A stretch of 64,000 nt of DNA from the NCBI RefSeq assembly GCF_016862775.1, contig NZ_BONP01000002.1:62001-126000 (forward strand), read 5' to 3'. The notes beneath the pieces were generated by a model that was given only the letters and a program-made list of their open reading frames with translations, made no database searches and was not told the DNA's origin. This DNA comes from Cellulomonas phragmiteti (GTDB lineage Bacteria > Actinomycetota > Actinomycetes > Actinomycetales > Cellulomonadaceae). Positions 43,675-53,622 of this stretch are shown here, in pieces. The position numbers and the translations under genes were made by a program. Within the stretch, counting starts at the first letter, position 1. Each line of letters begins with the position of its first letter.

Positions 43675-45462
43675 TCAGGACTGCCGGAGCCGCTCGAGCT
43701 CCTCCTCGACGATCGCGTCGTCGAGCTTGGTGAAGATCGGCGTGGGCTTCTCGATCGGCGTCCCCGGCACGACCGCCCTCGGCTGCCACGTGCCGCGCAC
43801 CGCCGTGTAGTCCCCGGTGATGACGGGGTAGTGACGGCTGTCGTCGTCGAGGTCCGTGACCTCCTCGACGCGCGGCTGCGGCGAGAACGTCCCCGTGCCG
43901 CCGAGCGCCTCGTGCACCTGCTGGGCCGCGTGCGGGAGGAACGGCGCGAGCAGGGTGTTGAGGTCGCTGACGGCCTGCGTCGTCGTGTGCAGGACGGTCG
44001 CCAGACGGTCCGGGTCCGTCTTGAGCTTCCACGGCTCGGTCTCGGAGACGTACCGGTTGGCCTCGGTCACGACGCGCATCGCCTCCTGCAGCGCCTGCCG
44101 CTGCCGGTGGGCGCCGACCAGCTCGCCGACCCGCCCGAACGCCGCCGCGATCTGCGCGTTCAGCGCCTCGTCGACGGGCAGCAGCGCGCCCGGCGTCGGG
44201 ATCGCGCCGAAGTTCTTGTGCACCATGCTCGCGGTCCGGTTGACGAGGTTGCCCCAGCCGGCGACCAGCTCGTCGTTCGTGCGGCGCTTGAACTCCGCCC
44301 ACGTGAAGTCGACGTCCTGCATCTCCGGGCCGGCCACCGAGATGTAGTAGCGCAGCGCGTCCGGCTGGTAGCGCGCGAGCATGTCGCGGACCAGGATCAC
44401 GACACCGCGCGACGTCGAGAACTGCTTGCCCTCGACGTTGAGGAACTCGCTCGAGACGACCTCGGTCGGCAGGTTGAGCGACCCGTACGCGCCGGGCGCC
44501 CCGCCCTTCGACCCCTTGCCGTCGTACCCCAGCAGCTCGGCGGGCCAGATCTGCGAGTGGAACGTGATGTTGTCCTTGCCCATGAAGTAGTACGACAGGG
44601 CCTCGGGGTCGTTCCACCACTGGCGCCACGCGTCGGGGTCGCCGCTGCGCCGCGCCCACTCGATCGACGCGGACAGGTAGCCGATGACCGCGTCGAACCA
44701 CACGTACAGGCGCTTCGTGGGGTTGTCCTCCCAGCCCTCGAGCGGCACCGGGATGCCCCAGTCGATGTCGCGCGTCATGGCGCGCGGACGCACGTCGTCG
44801 AGCAGGTTGAGCGAGAACTTCAGGACGTTGGGGCGCCACCCGTCGCGCGTGCGCAGCCAGTCGCCCAGCGCGTCGACGAACGCCGGCAGGTCGAGGAAGA
44901 AGTGGTCGGACTCGACGAACCGCGGCGTCTCGCCGTTGATCTTGCTCACCGGGTTGATGAGCTCGATCGCGTCCAGCTGGTTGCCGCAGTTGTCGCACTG
45001 GTCGCCGCGCGCGCCGTCGTACCCGCAGATCGGGCACGTGCCCTCGATGTAGCGGTCCGGCAGCGTGCGGCCCGTCGACGGGCTGACCGCGCCCTTCGTG
45101 GTCCGCTCGACCATGTACCCGTTCCTGTGCACCGTGCGGAACATCTCCTGCACGACGGCGTAGTGGTTGCGGGTCGTGGTGCGCGTGAACAGGTCGTACG
45201 ACAGCCCCAGCGCGGTGAGGTCCTCGACGATGACGCGGTTGTACCGGTCCGCGAGCTCCTGGGCGCTGACGCCCTCCTTGTCGGCCTGCACGAGGATCGG
45301 CGTCCCGTGCTCGTCCGTGCCCGAGACCATGAGCACGTCGTGGCCCGCCATCCGCATGTACCGGCTGAAGACGTCCGAGGGGATGCCGAAGCCGGCGACG
45401 TGACCGATGTGGCGGGGGCCGTTCGCGTAGGGCCACGCGACGGCCGACAGGATGCGGGACAT
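43675..45462 (-). CDS. metG: Methionine--tRNA ligase
   Basis: 595 residues. Rossmann catalytic core with the HIGH motif (P-R-H-I-G-H, ~15-20), a zinc knuckle C-P-I-C-G ... C-D-N-C-G (~144-162) and the KMSKS equivalent F-S-T-S-R-G (~350). An alpha-helical anticodon domain occupies ~410-560. There is no C-terminal tRNA-binding (Arc1p-like) extension. ATG 45462, with the -10 box TAGGAT six bases upstream. Confidence 0.97.
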   Translation of the reverse strand: MSRILSAVAWPYANGPRHIGHVAGFGIPSDVFSRYMRMAGHDVLMVSGTDEHGTPILVQADKEGVSAQELADRYNRVIVEDLTALGLSYDLFTRTTTRNHYAVVQEMFRTVHRNGYMVERTTKGAVSPSTGRTLPDRYIEGTCPICGYDGARGDQCDNCGNQLDAIELINPVSKINGETPRFVESDHFFLDLPAFVDALGDWLRTRDGWRPNVLKFSLNLLDDVRPRAMTRDIDWGIPVPLEGWEDNPTKRLYVWFDAVIGYLSASIEWARRSGDPDAWRQWWNDPEALSYYFMGKDNITFHSQIWPAELLGYDGKGSKGGAPGAYGSLNLPTEVVSSEFLNVEGKQFSTSRGVVILVRDMLARYQPDALRYYISVAGPEMQDVDFTWAEFKRRTNDELVAGWGNLVNRTASMVHKNFGAIPTPGALLPVDEALNAQIAAAFGRVGELVGAHRQRQALQEAMRVVTEANRYVSETEPWKLKTDPDRLATVLHTTTQAVSDLNTLLAPFLPHAAQQVHEALGGTGTFSPQPRVEEVTDLDDDSRHYPVITGDYTAVRGTWQPRAVVPGTPIEKPTPIFTKLDDAIVEEELERLRQS

Positions 45463-45468
45463 GCGTCG

Positions 45469-45474
45469 ATCCTA
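45469..45474 (-). promoter_or_regulatory. -10 box for leaderless metG mRNA
   Basis: TAGGAT (minus strand) is 6 bases from the metG ATG, so transcription should begin at the start codon. The box overlaps the stop codon of the PH-domain gene upstream. Confidence 0.6.
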
Positions 45475-46566
45475 GGTGGGACGCCCCTGGTCCTCGTCCT
45501 CGATATCGCGCTCCGGACGCGGCTCGAGCGGGTCCTCGGGCGCGTCGACGTCCGCACGCCACCGCCGCCGGCCCAGGTCGACGAAGCGCCCGGTCGACTC
45601 CGAGACGTCCCAGGAGCGCTCGTGCGCCTCCTCCTCGTCGAGCCGCAGCGCCTCCTCCCCCGCGATCGCCTCGGCCTCCACCGACGTCCCGTCCTCGGCC
45701 GCCTCGGCCAGCGTGGGCGGCAGCCGCCGCTCGGGCCGGACGTCGTCGTCGGGGGCCGCGTCGGGGTCGTCGGTCTCGTCGCGCTGGCGGATGCGCAGGG
45801 GCTGGGTGTCGTCCGGCTCGAACGGCTGCTCCCGGGTCGGCCACACGACGACCGGCTCCTCCCAGCGGTCGCCGGCCGGGTCCGGCGCCGGCCGCGGGAC
45901 GTCCTCGACCAGGACCGCCGCCCCCGGCCGCGGGACCGCGGTCGTCCGCACCGGCGGCACCGACGGGGGCGGCTCGTCGGGGCGAGGACGCCCCCGACGG
46001 GCCGGACGGGCCGCGCCGTCGTCGTCCTCGCCGTCCGACGGCGACGTGGTCACGGGCGTGAAGATGAGCGCGCACAGGTCCCGGTACGTCGCGTCCGGGC
46101 GGGCGACCCACCCGATCTGCCGCAGCGCCTGGTCCTGCCCCGCGGACTCGAGCAGGAACTGGCCGTACCCCAGCATCTGCCCCAGCACGGACCGCGAGTA
46201 CCGCATGTCCGTGACCTTCATCAGCGGCATCATCCCGACCTGGTGGGTGACGAGGCCCGTGAGCAGGAGCATGCGCTTGTCCGTCGCGACGAACCACTCC
46301 ACCCGCCACAGCAGCAGGAACCAGCCGAACCGTGCGAGCGCCGCGAACCACAGCCACCACACCACGAGCACGCCGTCGCCCAGGCTCGGCTGCAGCTGGT
46401 ACGTCAGCCAGCCGCACACCGTGAACACGGCGGACGCCGTCAGCGCCGGCTCCAGCAGCTTGGCCCAGTGCCGGCGGGTCGCCAGGACGACGCGCTCGCC
46501 CGGCAGCACGTACCGGCGCAGCAGCCGGTGGGACATGACGATGCGCGTCGCGTGGTCGGTGGTCAC
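45472..46566 (-). CDS. PH-domain (YdbS/YdbT-type) membrane protein with long acidic tail
   Basis: 364 residues. Two membrane helices (~40-60 and ~66-88) precede a bacterial PH domain (~90-170: E-W-F-V-A-T-D-K-R-M-L-L-L-T-G and M-P-L-M-K-V-T-D-M-R-Y). The last ~190 residues are Arg/Pro/Asp/Glu-rich and probably disordered. Role not established; some family members give resistance to bacteriocins. The GTG start at 46566 has GGGAGG upstream. Confidence 0.75.
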   Translation of the reverse strand: MTTDHATRIVMSHRLLRRYVLPGERVVLATRRHWAKLLEPALTASAVFTVCGWLTYQLQPSLGDGVLVVWWLWFAALARFGWFLLLWRVEWFVATDKRMLLLTGLVTHQVGMMPLMKVTDMRYSRSVLGQMLGYGQFLLESAGQDQALRQIGWVARPDATYRDLCALIFTPVTTSPSDGEDDDGAARPARRGRPRPDEPPPSVPPVRTTAVPRPGAAVLVEDVPRPAPDPAGDRWEEPVVVWPTREQPFEPDDTQPLRIRQRDETDDPDAAPDDDVRPERRLPPTLAEAAEDGTSVEAEAIAGEEALRLDEEEAHERSWDVSESTGRFVDLGRRRWRADVDAPEDPLEPRPERDIEDEDQGRPT

Positions 46567-46615
46567 GTCCTCACCTCCCGCCTCGTCCCGTCCTCCCGTG
46601 CCGCGTCCGGCCCGG

Positions 46616-46783
46616 TCAGGACGCCAGTCGCTCGAAGAACCTGGCGAACCCGTTGAACACGCCGTAGATGAAGTCCCAGATCGAGCGCACGGTGTCGGCC
46701 GCCCGGTCGGGGTTGGTGACGGCCGCGTACACCAGGAAGATGAAGACGACCCAGATGACGAAGTTCCTGACTCTCGCCGGCAT
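46616..46783 (-). CDS. 55-residue small membrane protein
   Basis: It begins MPARVRNFVIWVVF, followed by a single membrane helix (residues 8-22), a short polar stretch N-P-D-R-A-A-D and an amphipathic helix rich in Phe/Ile (33-52). A textbook AGGAG lies 7 bases before ATG 46783, which supports translation. No family is recognised. It is 50 bp upstream of the PH-domain gene in the same orientation. Confidence 0.65.
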   Translation of the reverse strand: MPARVRNFVIWVVFIFLVYAAVTNPDRAADTVRSIWDFIYGVFNGFARFFERLAS

Positions 46784-47030
46784 GGTCAGCTCCTCGGTGT
46801 CGCTGGCGCGCCCGCGCACGGGCTCAGCGTGTCGGTCACCGCCCGCCGTCGTCGTCCGGCCGGTCGCCGGGGCCATCGGGACCCCGGACGGCGCACACAG
46901 TACCGATCAGGACGATCCACCCGAACCGCACACGCCGGACACGCCGCAGGACGTGTCGACTCTCAGCGGGTTCTCACGCTCCGGCGGGGCTGCGCGGGCT
47001 CCGGACGGGCCGCGGCGGGCCCGGCCGACC

Positions 47031-48284
47031 TCAGCCGACCGTGACCCGCAGGATCCGGTCGTCACCCTCGACCGGCGCGCCGCGGCCGTCGGTGTTGTTC
47101 GTCAGCACCCACAGCGACCCGTCGGGGGCGACCTCGACCGCGCGCAGCCGCCCGTGCTCGTCCGCGAGCAGCGGCTGCGGCTCGCCGACCCCCGCCGCGT
47201 CCGACGCGGGGTCGTCGAGCGTCGCGGGGTCGACCGGCCGCAGCGGCACCCGCCACAGCGTCCGCCCCCGCAGCCCTGCCAGGTACACGCCCTCGTCGGT
47301 CACGGCCAGGCCCGACGGCGACGCGTCCGACGTCGCCCACACCGCGACCGGGTCGGCGAGACCCTGCGCCGCTCCCCCCAGCCCCTCCACCTGCGGCCAC
47401 CCGTGGTCGGCACCCGCACGCAGCACGTTGAGCTCGTCCCACGTGTCCTGCCCGAACTCCGAGGCGAACGCCCGCCCGTCGGGTGCCCAGCCGATGCCCT
47501 GGACGTTGCGGTGCCCGCGCGTCCACACCGGCGACGCCGCGTCGGGGTTGCCCGGCGCGGGCTCCCCGTCGGCCGTGACCCGCAGCACCTTGCCGCCCAG
47601 GCTGGCGGGGTCCGGCGCGAGGTCCGTCGTGTAGGTGTCGCCCGTCGTCACGTACAGGTACCCGTCGGGGCCGAACGCGAGGCGCCCGCCGTTGTGGTTG
47701 GTGCCGCTCGGGATGCCGTCGAGGAGCACGCGCGTCGGCCCGAGCGTCGCGCCGTCGAGCGTCGCGCGCAGCACCCGGTTGTCCTGCCGGGACGTCAGGT
47801 ACACGACCACGTCGACGGGACCGCTCGCCGGGGCGTCGGGCAGCACGGCCACGCCGAGCAGGCCGCCCTCGCCGCGCGCGACCGTCGCCGCCGCGACCTC
47901 GTCGGCGCCCGGGCCGGTGACGTCGGTCAGCGACCCGTCCGGCCCGACGACCACCAGCGCCGCCGCGTCGCGCAGCGTGACCAGCGCCCGCCCGTCCGGC
48001 AGGAACGCCAGGCCCCAGGGCGCGTCGAGGCCGGTGACGACGTCCTGCACCGACGTCACCGCCACGGTCGGGACGTCGCGCACCCCCGTCCCGCCGGGTG
48101 ACGCGTCGGCCGCGGGCGCCGGCGGCGTCACCGTCGCCCCGGGCGTTGTGGTCGTCGCCGCCGGCACCGGGTCGTCGGACGAGCAGGCCGCGAGCGCCAG
48201 CGCGACCGCCAGCGCACCCACCGCCGCGCCCGACCTGTGCCGCCTGCCGTCGCGCCGTGCCCGACCCCACCCGCTGCGTCCCAT
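47031..48284 (-). CDS. PQQ-dependent sugar dehydrogenase family lipoprotein
   Basis: 417 residues. Signal sequence with lipobox A-L-A-A-C-S (~32-37), then a Thr/Pro/Ala linker. A glucose/sorbosone-dehydrogenase-type six-bladed propeller fills ~70-415: L-D-A-P-W-G-L-A-F-L-P-D-G, the His in G-T-N-H-N-G-G-R-L and D-G-Y-L-Y-V-T-T-G-D. It oxidises aldose sugars at the outer membrane face, if PQQ is available; no PQQ-synthesis gene is in the window. ATG 48284 was chosen because it gives the signal peptide directly. Confidence 0.85.
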   Translation of the reverse strand: MGRSGWGRARRDGRRHRSGAAVGALAVALALAACSSDDPVPAATTTTPGATVTPPAPAADASPGGTGVRDVPTVAVTSVQDVVTGLDAPWGLAFLPDGRALVTLRDAAALVVVGPDGSLTDVTGPGADEVAAATVARGEGGLLGVAVLPDAPASGPVDVVVYLTSRQDNRVLRATLDGATLGPTRVLLDGIPSGTNHNGGRLAFGPDGYLYVTTGDTYTTDLAPDPASLGGKVLRVTADGEPAPGNPDAASPVWTRGHRNVQGIGWAPDGRAFASEFGQDTWDELNVLRAGADHGWPQVEGLGGAAQGLADPVAVWATSDASPSGLAVTDEGVYLAGLRGRTLWRVPLRPVDPATLDDPASDAAGVGEPQPLLADEHGRLRAVEVAPDGSLWVLTNNTDGRGAPVEGDDRILRVTVG

Positions 48285-48380
48285 GGCTCCCACTGTGCCC
48301 GGCACCGGCACCGCCCGCAGCGCGGGCCGTCGCCGGGTGCGCCGGACGCGGACGACCGCGCGACGGTGGAGGATGGCCCC

Positions 48381-48983
48381 ATGGACGAGACCACCACCCC
48401 GGGGAGCACCGGGAGGCGCGCGCTGCTCGTCGTGGACGTGCAGCCGACGTTCTGCGAGGGCGGGGCGCTGCCCGTCGTCGGCGGGAACGCGGTCGCGCAG
48501 GCCATCGCGGCGTACGCGGCCGCGCACCGGGCCCGCTACGACCTGGTCGCCACGACGCAGGACTGGCACGTCGACCCCGGCGAGCACTTCTCGGCGACGC
48601 CCGACTACGTCGACACGTGGCCGCCGCACGCGGTGGTCGGCACCCCGGAGGCGGAGCTGCACCCGGCGCTGGCCGACCTCGCCCCCGACGTCAGCGTCCG
48701 CAAGGGCGAGTACGCCGCCGCCTACTCGGGCTTCGAGGGCGTGGACGCGGACGGTCGAGCGCTCGGGACCGTGCTGCGCGACGCGGGCGTCACCCACGTC
48801 GACGTGGTCGGCATCGCCGAGTCGCACTGCGTGCGCGCCACCGCGCTCGACGCTCTCGGGCTCGGCCTGCGCACCCGCGTGCTCACGGACCTCACCGTGC
48901 CGGTCACGCCCGAGCAGGGCGCCGCGGCCCGTGCCGAGATGGCCGCCGCCGGGGCCGACCTCGTGGACTCCCGCACGCTCTGA
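48381..48983 (+). CDS. pncA: Nicotinamidase / isochorismatase-family hydrolase
   Basis: 200 residues. Catalytic triad of nicotinamidases: Asp in L-V-V-D-V-Q (~17), Lys in R-K-G-E-Y (~99) and Cys in E-S-H-C-V-R-A-T (~140). The metal-site stretch T-Q-D-W-H-V-D-P-G-E-H-F (~54-65) confirms nicotinamidase rather than a generic isochorismatase. It converts nicotinamide to nicotinate for NAD salvage. Convergent with rsmI. Confidence 0.9.
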   Translation: MDETTTPGSTGRRALLVVDVQPTFCEGGALPVVGGNAVAQAIAAYAAAHRARYDLVATTQDWHVDPGEHFSATPDYVDTWPPHAVVGTPEAELHPALADLAPDVSVRKGEYAAAYSGFEGVDADGRALGTVLRDAGVTHVDVVGIAESHCVRATALDALGLGLRTRVLTDLTVPVTPEQGAAARAEMAAAGADLVDSRTL

Positions 48984-49004
48984 CCCCCGCGGCGACGCCC
49001 CGGC

Positions 49005-49952
49005 TCAGGGCGCGCGCGGGGGCGTGCGCGAGGCCAGCGCAGCGGCGTACAGGTCCCGCTTGGGGACCCCGCTCACCTCGGCGACCTCCGCGACGACCGA
49101 CTTGAGGCGCTCGCCGCCGTCGACGCGCGCCAGGACCTCGGGGACGAGGTCGGCGACGTCGCGCGGCCCGTCCGCCGGCGCCCCGCCCACGACGAGCACG
49201 ACCTCGCCGCGCACCTCGTGGGCGTGCGCCCACGACGCCAGGTCCACCAGCGGACCGCGCCGGACCTCCTCGTACGTCTTCGTCAGCTCACGGCACACGG
49301 CGGCCGGGCGGTCCGCGCCGAACGCCACGACGAGCGCGTCGAGCGCCTCGGCGACGCGGTGCGGCGCCTCGAACAGCACGACCGTGCGGCGCTCGGACGC
49401 CAGCGCGGCCAGCGCCCGGGCCCGGTCGCCGGGACGCCGCGGCAGGAAGCCCTCGAAGCAGAACCGGTCGGTCGGCAGCCCCGAGAGCGCGAGCGCGGCG
49501 AGGACCGCGCTCGGGCCGGGCGCGACGGTCACCGGCAGGTCCGCGGCGACCGCGGCCTGCACGACCCGGAACCCGGGGTCCGACACCGTCGGCATGCCGG
49601 CGTCGCTGACCACGAGGACGGTCCCGCCGTGCGCGACCACGTCGAGCAGCTCCTCGACGCGGCCCGCCTCGTTGTGCTCGTGGTGGCTGACGACCCGGCC
49701 CGCGATGGTGACGCCGAGGCGGGAGGCGAGCGCGCGGGTCCGCCGCGTGTCCTCCGCCGCGACGACGTCCGCCTCGGCCAGCAGCCGGCGCAGCCGCGCC
49801 GACGCGTCCTCGGCGTCGCCGATGGGCGTGGCCGCCAGCACGAGCGCACCCCCGCCGGCCCGCACGGAGCGCGCCGGCGGCAGCGGGCCGGGCGCGGGGG
49901 CGGCCTCGGGCTCCGTGGCGGGGTCGGGCTCGGCGGGTGTCGACGGGGTCAC
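49005..49952 (-). CDS. rsmI: 16S rRNA (cytidine1402-2'-O)-methyltransferase
   Basis: 315 residues. Tetrapyrrole-methylase fold: L-V-L-A-A-T-P-I-G (~37-45), A-E-D-T-R-R-T-R-A-L (~66-75), V-S-D-A-G-M-P-T-V-S-D-P-G (~115-127) and F-E-G-F-L-P-R. The N-terminus is extended by ~35 Pro/Ala/Glu residues. GTG 49952 is a tentative start; GTG 49982 is also open. Divergent from the Pmt gene, a common actinobacterial pairing. Confidence 0.93.
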   Translation of the reverse strand: MTPSTPAEPDPATEPEAAPAPGPLPPARSVRAGGGALVLAATPIGDAEDASARLRRLLAEADVVAAEDTRRTRALASRLGVTIAGRVVSHHEHNEAGRVEELLDVVAHGGTVLVVSDAGMPTVSDPGFRVVQAAVAADLPVTVAPGPSAVLAALALSGLPTDRFCFEGFLPRRPGDRARALAALASERRTVVLFEAPHRVAEALDALVVAFGADRPAAVCRELTKTYEEVRRGPLVDLASWAHAHEVRGEVVLVVGGAPADGPRDVADLVPEVLARVDGGERLKSVVAEVAEVSGVPKRDLYAAALASRTPPRAP

Positions 49953-50077
49953 CGCACCAGCCTGCCACCCCGCCGACGCCACCCGTCCGGGGGACCCGGC
50001 AGGGCTCTGTCACGCGCGGTGCGCAGCCTCGCGCGAGCGTCCGGGCGGCGTCCGGAACGCCCTGGTCCGGGTGCCTC

Positions 50078-50083
50078 TACGAT
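50078..50083 (+). promoter_or_regulatory. -10 box for leaderless pmt mRNA
   Basis: TACGAT ends 6 bases before GTG 50090, which sets that GTG as the likely start and predicts a leaderless transcript. Confidence 0.6.
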
Positions 50084-50089
50084 GGCCCG

Positions 50090-51913
50090 GTGCCGACCGA
50101 CGGAGACGACACCGAGCGCGAGCCCAGCGTGCGGGGAGCAGCCCCCCGCACGTCCGCGGACACGCTCCCACCCACGCGCGTGAGCGCGCAGCCGGGCGGC
50201 GACGACGCCGCCCCGACGGGCGCGCCCGACGAGGCCCCGCCCGGCGACCCCGACGCCCCGGACGCCGACCCCGGGAGCCCGCAGCCCGCCGCCGTCGAGC
50301 CGTCGGAGCCCCACGAGCCGCGTCTGCTGCGCCGCCTGCTCGGCAGCGGGACGCTCGCCCTCGACGCGACCCCGCGCGCCCGGCTGCACGGCTGGCTGTG
50401 GGCCCTGGCCGTCACCGCGCTCGCCGGCGTGCTGCGGCTGTGGGACCTCGGGCGCCCGCACGTGCTGGTGTTCGACGAGACGTACTACGTCAAGCAGGGC
50501 TTCTCGATGCTCGTGCGCGGGTACGAGGCGTCGTGGGGCGACGACCCCAACGCCCGCTTCGAGGCCGGCGACACCAGCATGCTCGGTACCGACCCCGAGT
50601 ACGTGGTGCACCCCCCGGTGGGCAAGTGGATGATCGCGCTCGGCATCCGCCTGGGCGGTGGCGTCGAGAGCTCGGCGGCGTGGCGCCTCGCGGCGGCCGT
50701 GTGCGGGACGCTGGCGGTCCTCATGATCGCGCGGATCGCGCGACGGCTGTTCGCGTCCACCGCGCTGGGCACCACCGCCGGCCTGTTCCTCGCGCTCGAC
50801 GGCCAGGCGATCGTGCAGTCCCGCATCAGCCTGCTCGACCCCTTCCTCATGTTCTTCGCGCTCGCCGCGTTCGGGTGCCTGATCCTGGACCGTGAGCAGG
50901 CCCGACGACGGCTCGCCGTGCGCGCGGCGGCCGTCCTGGAGGCCGGCGGCCCGCTGGGCTGGGGCCCGGGGCTCGGGTTCCGCTGGTGGCGGCTCGCGGC
51001 GGGCGTGCTGCTGGGGCTGGCGATCGGGACCAAGTGGTCCGGCATGTACTTCCTCGCGGTGTTCGGCCTGCTCACCGTGCTGTGGGACGCGACCGCGCGG
51101 CGCAGCGCCGGCGTGCGGCCCTGGGTGCGGGCGACCCTCGTCAAGGACGCGGTGGTCGCGTTCCTCGTCATGGTGCCGACGGCCCTCGCGACGTACGTCG
51201 CGTCGTGGGCCGGGTGGTTCGCGACGGACAACGGGTGGAACCGCAGCTGGGCCGAGAACAACCCCGGCCAGGGCGTGCAGTGGCTGCCGCCGGCGCTGCG
51301 CTCCCTGTGGGCCTACCACCAGGACATGTGGCGCTTCCACAACGGCCTGGAGACCCCGCACGGGTACGCGGCCGGCCCGCTCGGCTGGATCGTGCAGTGG
51401 CGCCCGACGTCGTTCCACTACCCGCCGGACGTCTCGGGCCTGACCGGTGACGCCGCGCTGCAGGCGTGCGGGGCGGAGTCCTGCTCGCAGGCGATCCTCG
51501 CGGTGGGCAACCCGATCATCTGGTGGGGCGGCGCCGCGGCCGTCCTCGTCGCCCTGTTCTGGCTGGTCCGCTACCGCGACTGGCGCGCCGGCGCCGTCCT
51601 GTCCGGCCTGCTCGCCGGGTGGGTGCCGTGGTTCGCCTACGCGCACCGCACGATCTTCACGTTCTACACCGTGGCGTTCGTGCCGTGGGTCGTGCTCACG
51701 CTCGTGTACGTGCTGGGGCTGCTCGTCGGGCCGCCGGTCGACGACACCGGCACCGCGCGCGACCACCGGGCACGGCGCTGGACGGTGGCGGCCGTGGGGG
51801 TCTTCGTGGCCGTCGTCGTGGCGGCCGGGCTGTTCTTCTACCCGGTGTGGGCGGCGTGGGTCATCCCGTGGCAGCAGTGGCACATCCGCATGTGGCTGCC
51901 GACCTGGATCTGA
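50090..51913 (+). CDS. pmt: Dolichyl-phosphate-mannose--protein O-mannosyltransferase (GT39)
   Basis: 607 residues. A ~75-residue acidic/Pro-rich N-terminus precedes about eleven membrane helices. The GT39 catalytic D-E is in V-F-D-E-T-Y-Y-V-K (~127-135), with S-R-I-S-L-L-D-P (~245) also conserved. It transfers mannose from polyprenyl-phosphate-mannose to Ser/Thr of secreted proteins. The Thr/Pro/Ser-rich linkers in secreted proteins of this window are plausible targets. The start follows the -10 box rather than the longer open frame from 49937. Confidence 0.93.
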   Translation: MPTDGDDTEREPSVRGAAPRTSADTLPPTRVSAQPGGDDAAPTGAPDEAPPGDPDAPDADPGSPQPAAVEPSEPHEPRLLRRLLGSGTLALDATPRARLHGWLWALAVTALAGVLRLWDLGRPHVLVFDETYYVKQGFSMLVRGYEASWGDDPNARFEAGDTSMLGTDPEYVVHPPVGKWMIALGIRLGGGVESSAAWRLAAAVCGTLAVLMIARIARRLFASTALGTTAGLFLALDGQAIVQSRISLLDPFLMFFALAAFGCLILDREQARRRLAVRAAAVLEAGGPLGWGPGLGFRWWRLAAGVLLGLAIGTKWSGMYFLAVFGLLTVLWDATARRSAGVRPWVRATLVKDAVVAFLVMVPTALATYVASWAGWFATDNGWNRSWAENNPGQGVQWLPPALRSLWAYHQDMWRFHNGLETPHGYAAGPLGWIVQWRPTSFHYPPDVSGLTGDAALQACGAESCSQAILAVGNPIIWWGGAAAVLVALFWLVRYRDWRAGAVLSGLLAGWVPWFAYAHRTIFTFYTVAFVPWVVLTLVYVLGLLVGPPVDDTGTARDHRARRWTVAAVGVFVAVVVAAGLFFYPVWAAWVIPWQQWHIRMWLPTWI

Positions 51914-51961
51914 CCCGACGCCCCCGAGGCCCCCGACGCCCCGGCCGCCCCGGCACGGGTG

Positions 51962-53431
51962 TCAGCCGTCCCAGCGTCCCTGCGACGAGCGGTGCCACGC
52001 GATCCCCATGCGCTCCCAGTGGGCGCCGTGCCCCCGCAGCCGCTCGGTGAAGTCGTCGAAGTCGCGCCGCCCGGGCGCGCTCCAGGCGACCTCCGCGACC
52101 GCGGCCAGCCGCGGCAGCAGCATGGTCGTCAGGTCGTCGAGCGTGCGCAGCGTCTCGGTCCACACGGCGGCCTCGACCCCGACGACCGCGTCGGGCGGCA
52201 GGCCGTCGACGAGCGTCGCCGGCTCCCAGTCGTAGGCGTCGCGCAGGTCCACGTGCCCGGCCCACTCCAGCCCGAGCGGGAACCCCGGCTCGTACTTCAT
52301 GTCGAGGTACACCCGCGACCCCGGTGACAGCAGGATCCGGGCGCCCGCCCGGGCGGCCGCCACGAACGGCTCCGGGTCGGCGCGCGTGTCCCAGTACTGG
52401 ACGACCGTGCCGACCGGCAGGTCGGGCACGGCCGCGACCTCCTGCCACGCGACCACCCGCTTGCCGTGGGCGGTGACGGCCGCCGCCGCCGAGCGCACCA
52501 GACGTGCGTACTCGTCGGCGCCCATCGTGAGGACCTCGTCACCGCCGATGTGCAGGTAGCGGCCCGGTGTCATGTCGGCGAGGTCACCGAAGACGTCGGC
52601 GAGGAAGGCGTGCGTCGCGGGCAGGTCGTCGTGGAGCCGGGAGAAGCCGACGTCGATGCCCAGGTACTCCGGGGCGGGCTGCCCGTCGGGCGTCAGCTCG
52701 CCGTACGCGTGCAGCGCGGCGTTGACGTGCCCGGGCACGTCGATCTCGGGGACCACCCGGATCGCCCGTGCGCGGGCGTACGCGAGGATGTCGTCCCAGT
52801 CGGCCGCGGAGTAGTAGCCGCCCGGGTCGCCGCCCACCGAGTGGGCGCTCGAGCGGCGCACCAGCTCGGGCCGGGACGGCATGTCCAGGCGCCAGGCCTG
52901 GTCGTCCGTCAGGTGCAGGTGCAGCACGTTGAGCTTGTAGTGCCCCATGAGCCCGATGACGACCTTGAGGTCGGGCACGCTGACGAAGTGCCGGGCGACG
53001 TCGACCGACAGGCCGCGCCACGCGTAGCGCGGGGCGTCCTCGATGCGCACCGCGTCCACCTCGATGCCGCCATCGGGCCGCTCCCGCAGCAGCTGCCGCA
53101 GGGTGACCACCGCGTGCACGAGACCCTCCGTCGTGCGCGCCTCGAGCCGCACCCGCCCCCCGCCGACGACGACGCGGTACGTCTCCGGGCCGGGCGGCAG
53201 GTCGTCGACGAGCCGCATGCGCACGACCCCGGGGGTGTCGAGGTCGGCGTAGCGGATCTCGACGGCGCGGCCGCTGACGCGACCCAGCAGGTCGGCCGTC
53301 AGCACGGCCAGGGGCATGAGGTCGTCGGCGGCGTCGACCACGACGACGGTCGAGCGGGTGATGACGAACGGGGCCTGCGACGACGGCTGGACGACGAGCG
53401 GTGCGGGCACGACCCCGGACACGTCGGACAC
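51962..53431 (-). CDS. Family 20 beta-N-acetylhexosaminidase
   Basis: 489 residues. An N-terminal alpha/beta GH20b domain (~15-130) is followed by a TIM barrel. The catalytic Asp-Glu pair is in H-I-G-G-D-E-V (D298, E299), with R-G-L-S-V-D-V-A-R-H-F (~139-149), H-L-H-L-T-D-D-Q and V-V-P-E-I-D-V-P-G-H before it. No signal peptide, so it probably acts on imported chitobiose or muropeptide sugars in the cytoplasm. GTG 53431 with AGGAG four bases upstream. Confidence 0.92.
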   Translation of the reverse strand: MSDVSGVVPAPLVVQPSSQAPFVITRSTVVVVDAADDLMPLAVLTADLLGRVSGRAVEIRYADLDTPGVVRMRLVDDLPPGPETYRVVVGGGRVRLEARTTEGLVHAVVTLRQLLRERPDGGIEVDAVRIEDAPRYAWRGLSVDVARHFVSVPDLKVVIGLMGHYKLNVLHLHLTDDQAWRLDMPSRPELVRRSSAHSVGGDPGGYYSAADWDDILAYARARAIRVVPEIDVPGHVNAALHAYGELTPDGQPAPEYLGIDVGFSRLHDDLPATHAFLADVFGDLADMTPGRYLHIGGDEVLTMGADEYARLVRSAAAAVTAHGKRVVAWQEVAAVPDLPVGTVVQYWDTRADPEPFVAAARAGARILLSPGSRVYLDMKYEPGFPLGLEWAGHVDLRDAYDWEPATLVDGLPPDAVVGVEAAVWTETLRTLDDLTTMLLPRLAAVAEVAWSAPGRRDFDDFTERLRGHGAHWERMGIAWHRSSQGRWDG

Positions 53432-53622
53432 GGAACTCCTCAGGACGGTGGACGGCCCCCCAGCCCAGCAACCTACCTGCCGACACGTCCGCAGGTGCCC
53501 GGTTCGGGCGGATCGTTCGGAACCGCGGGAGCGTCGTGCGCCGCTCTCGGGAGGCGGACCTGCCCGGACTGCCCTAGTTTCCTCACTGACCGGTCAACGG
53601 TCCTGACTTCTGAGGAGTGGAC

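Noticed and set aside
42697..46656. A 1,319-residue open frame opposite tatD, metG and the PH-domain gene
   Set aside because: Antisense shadow; three well-conserved genes occupy the other strand.
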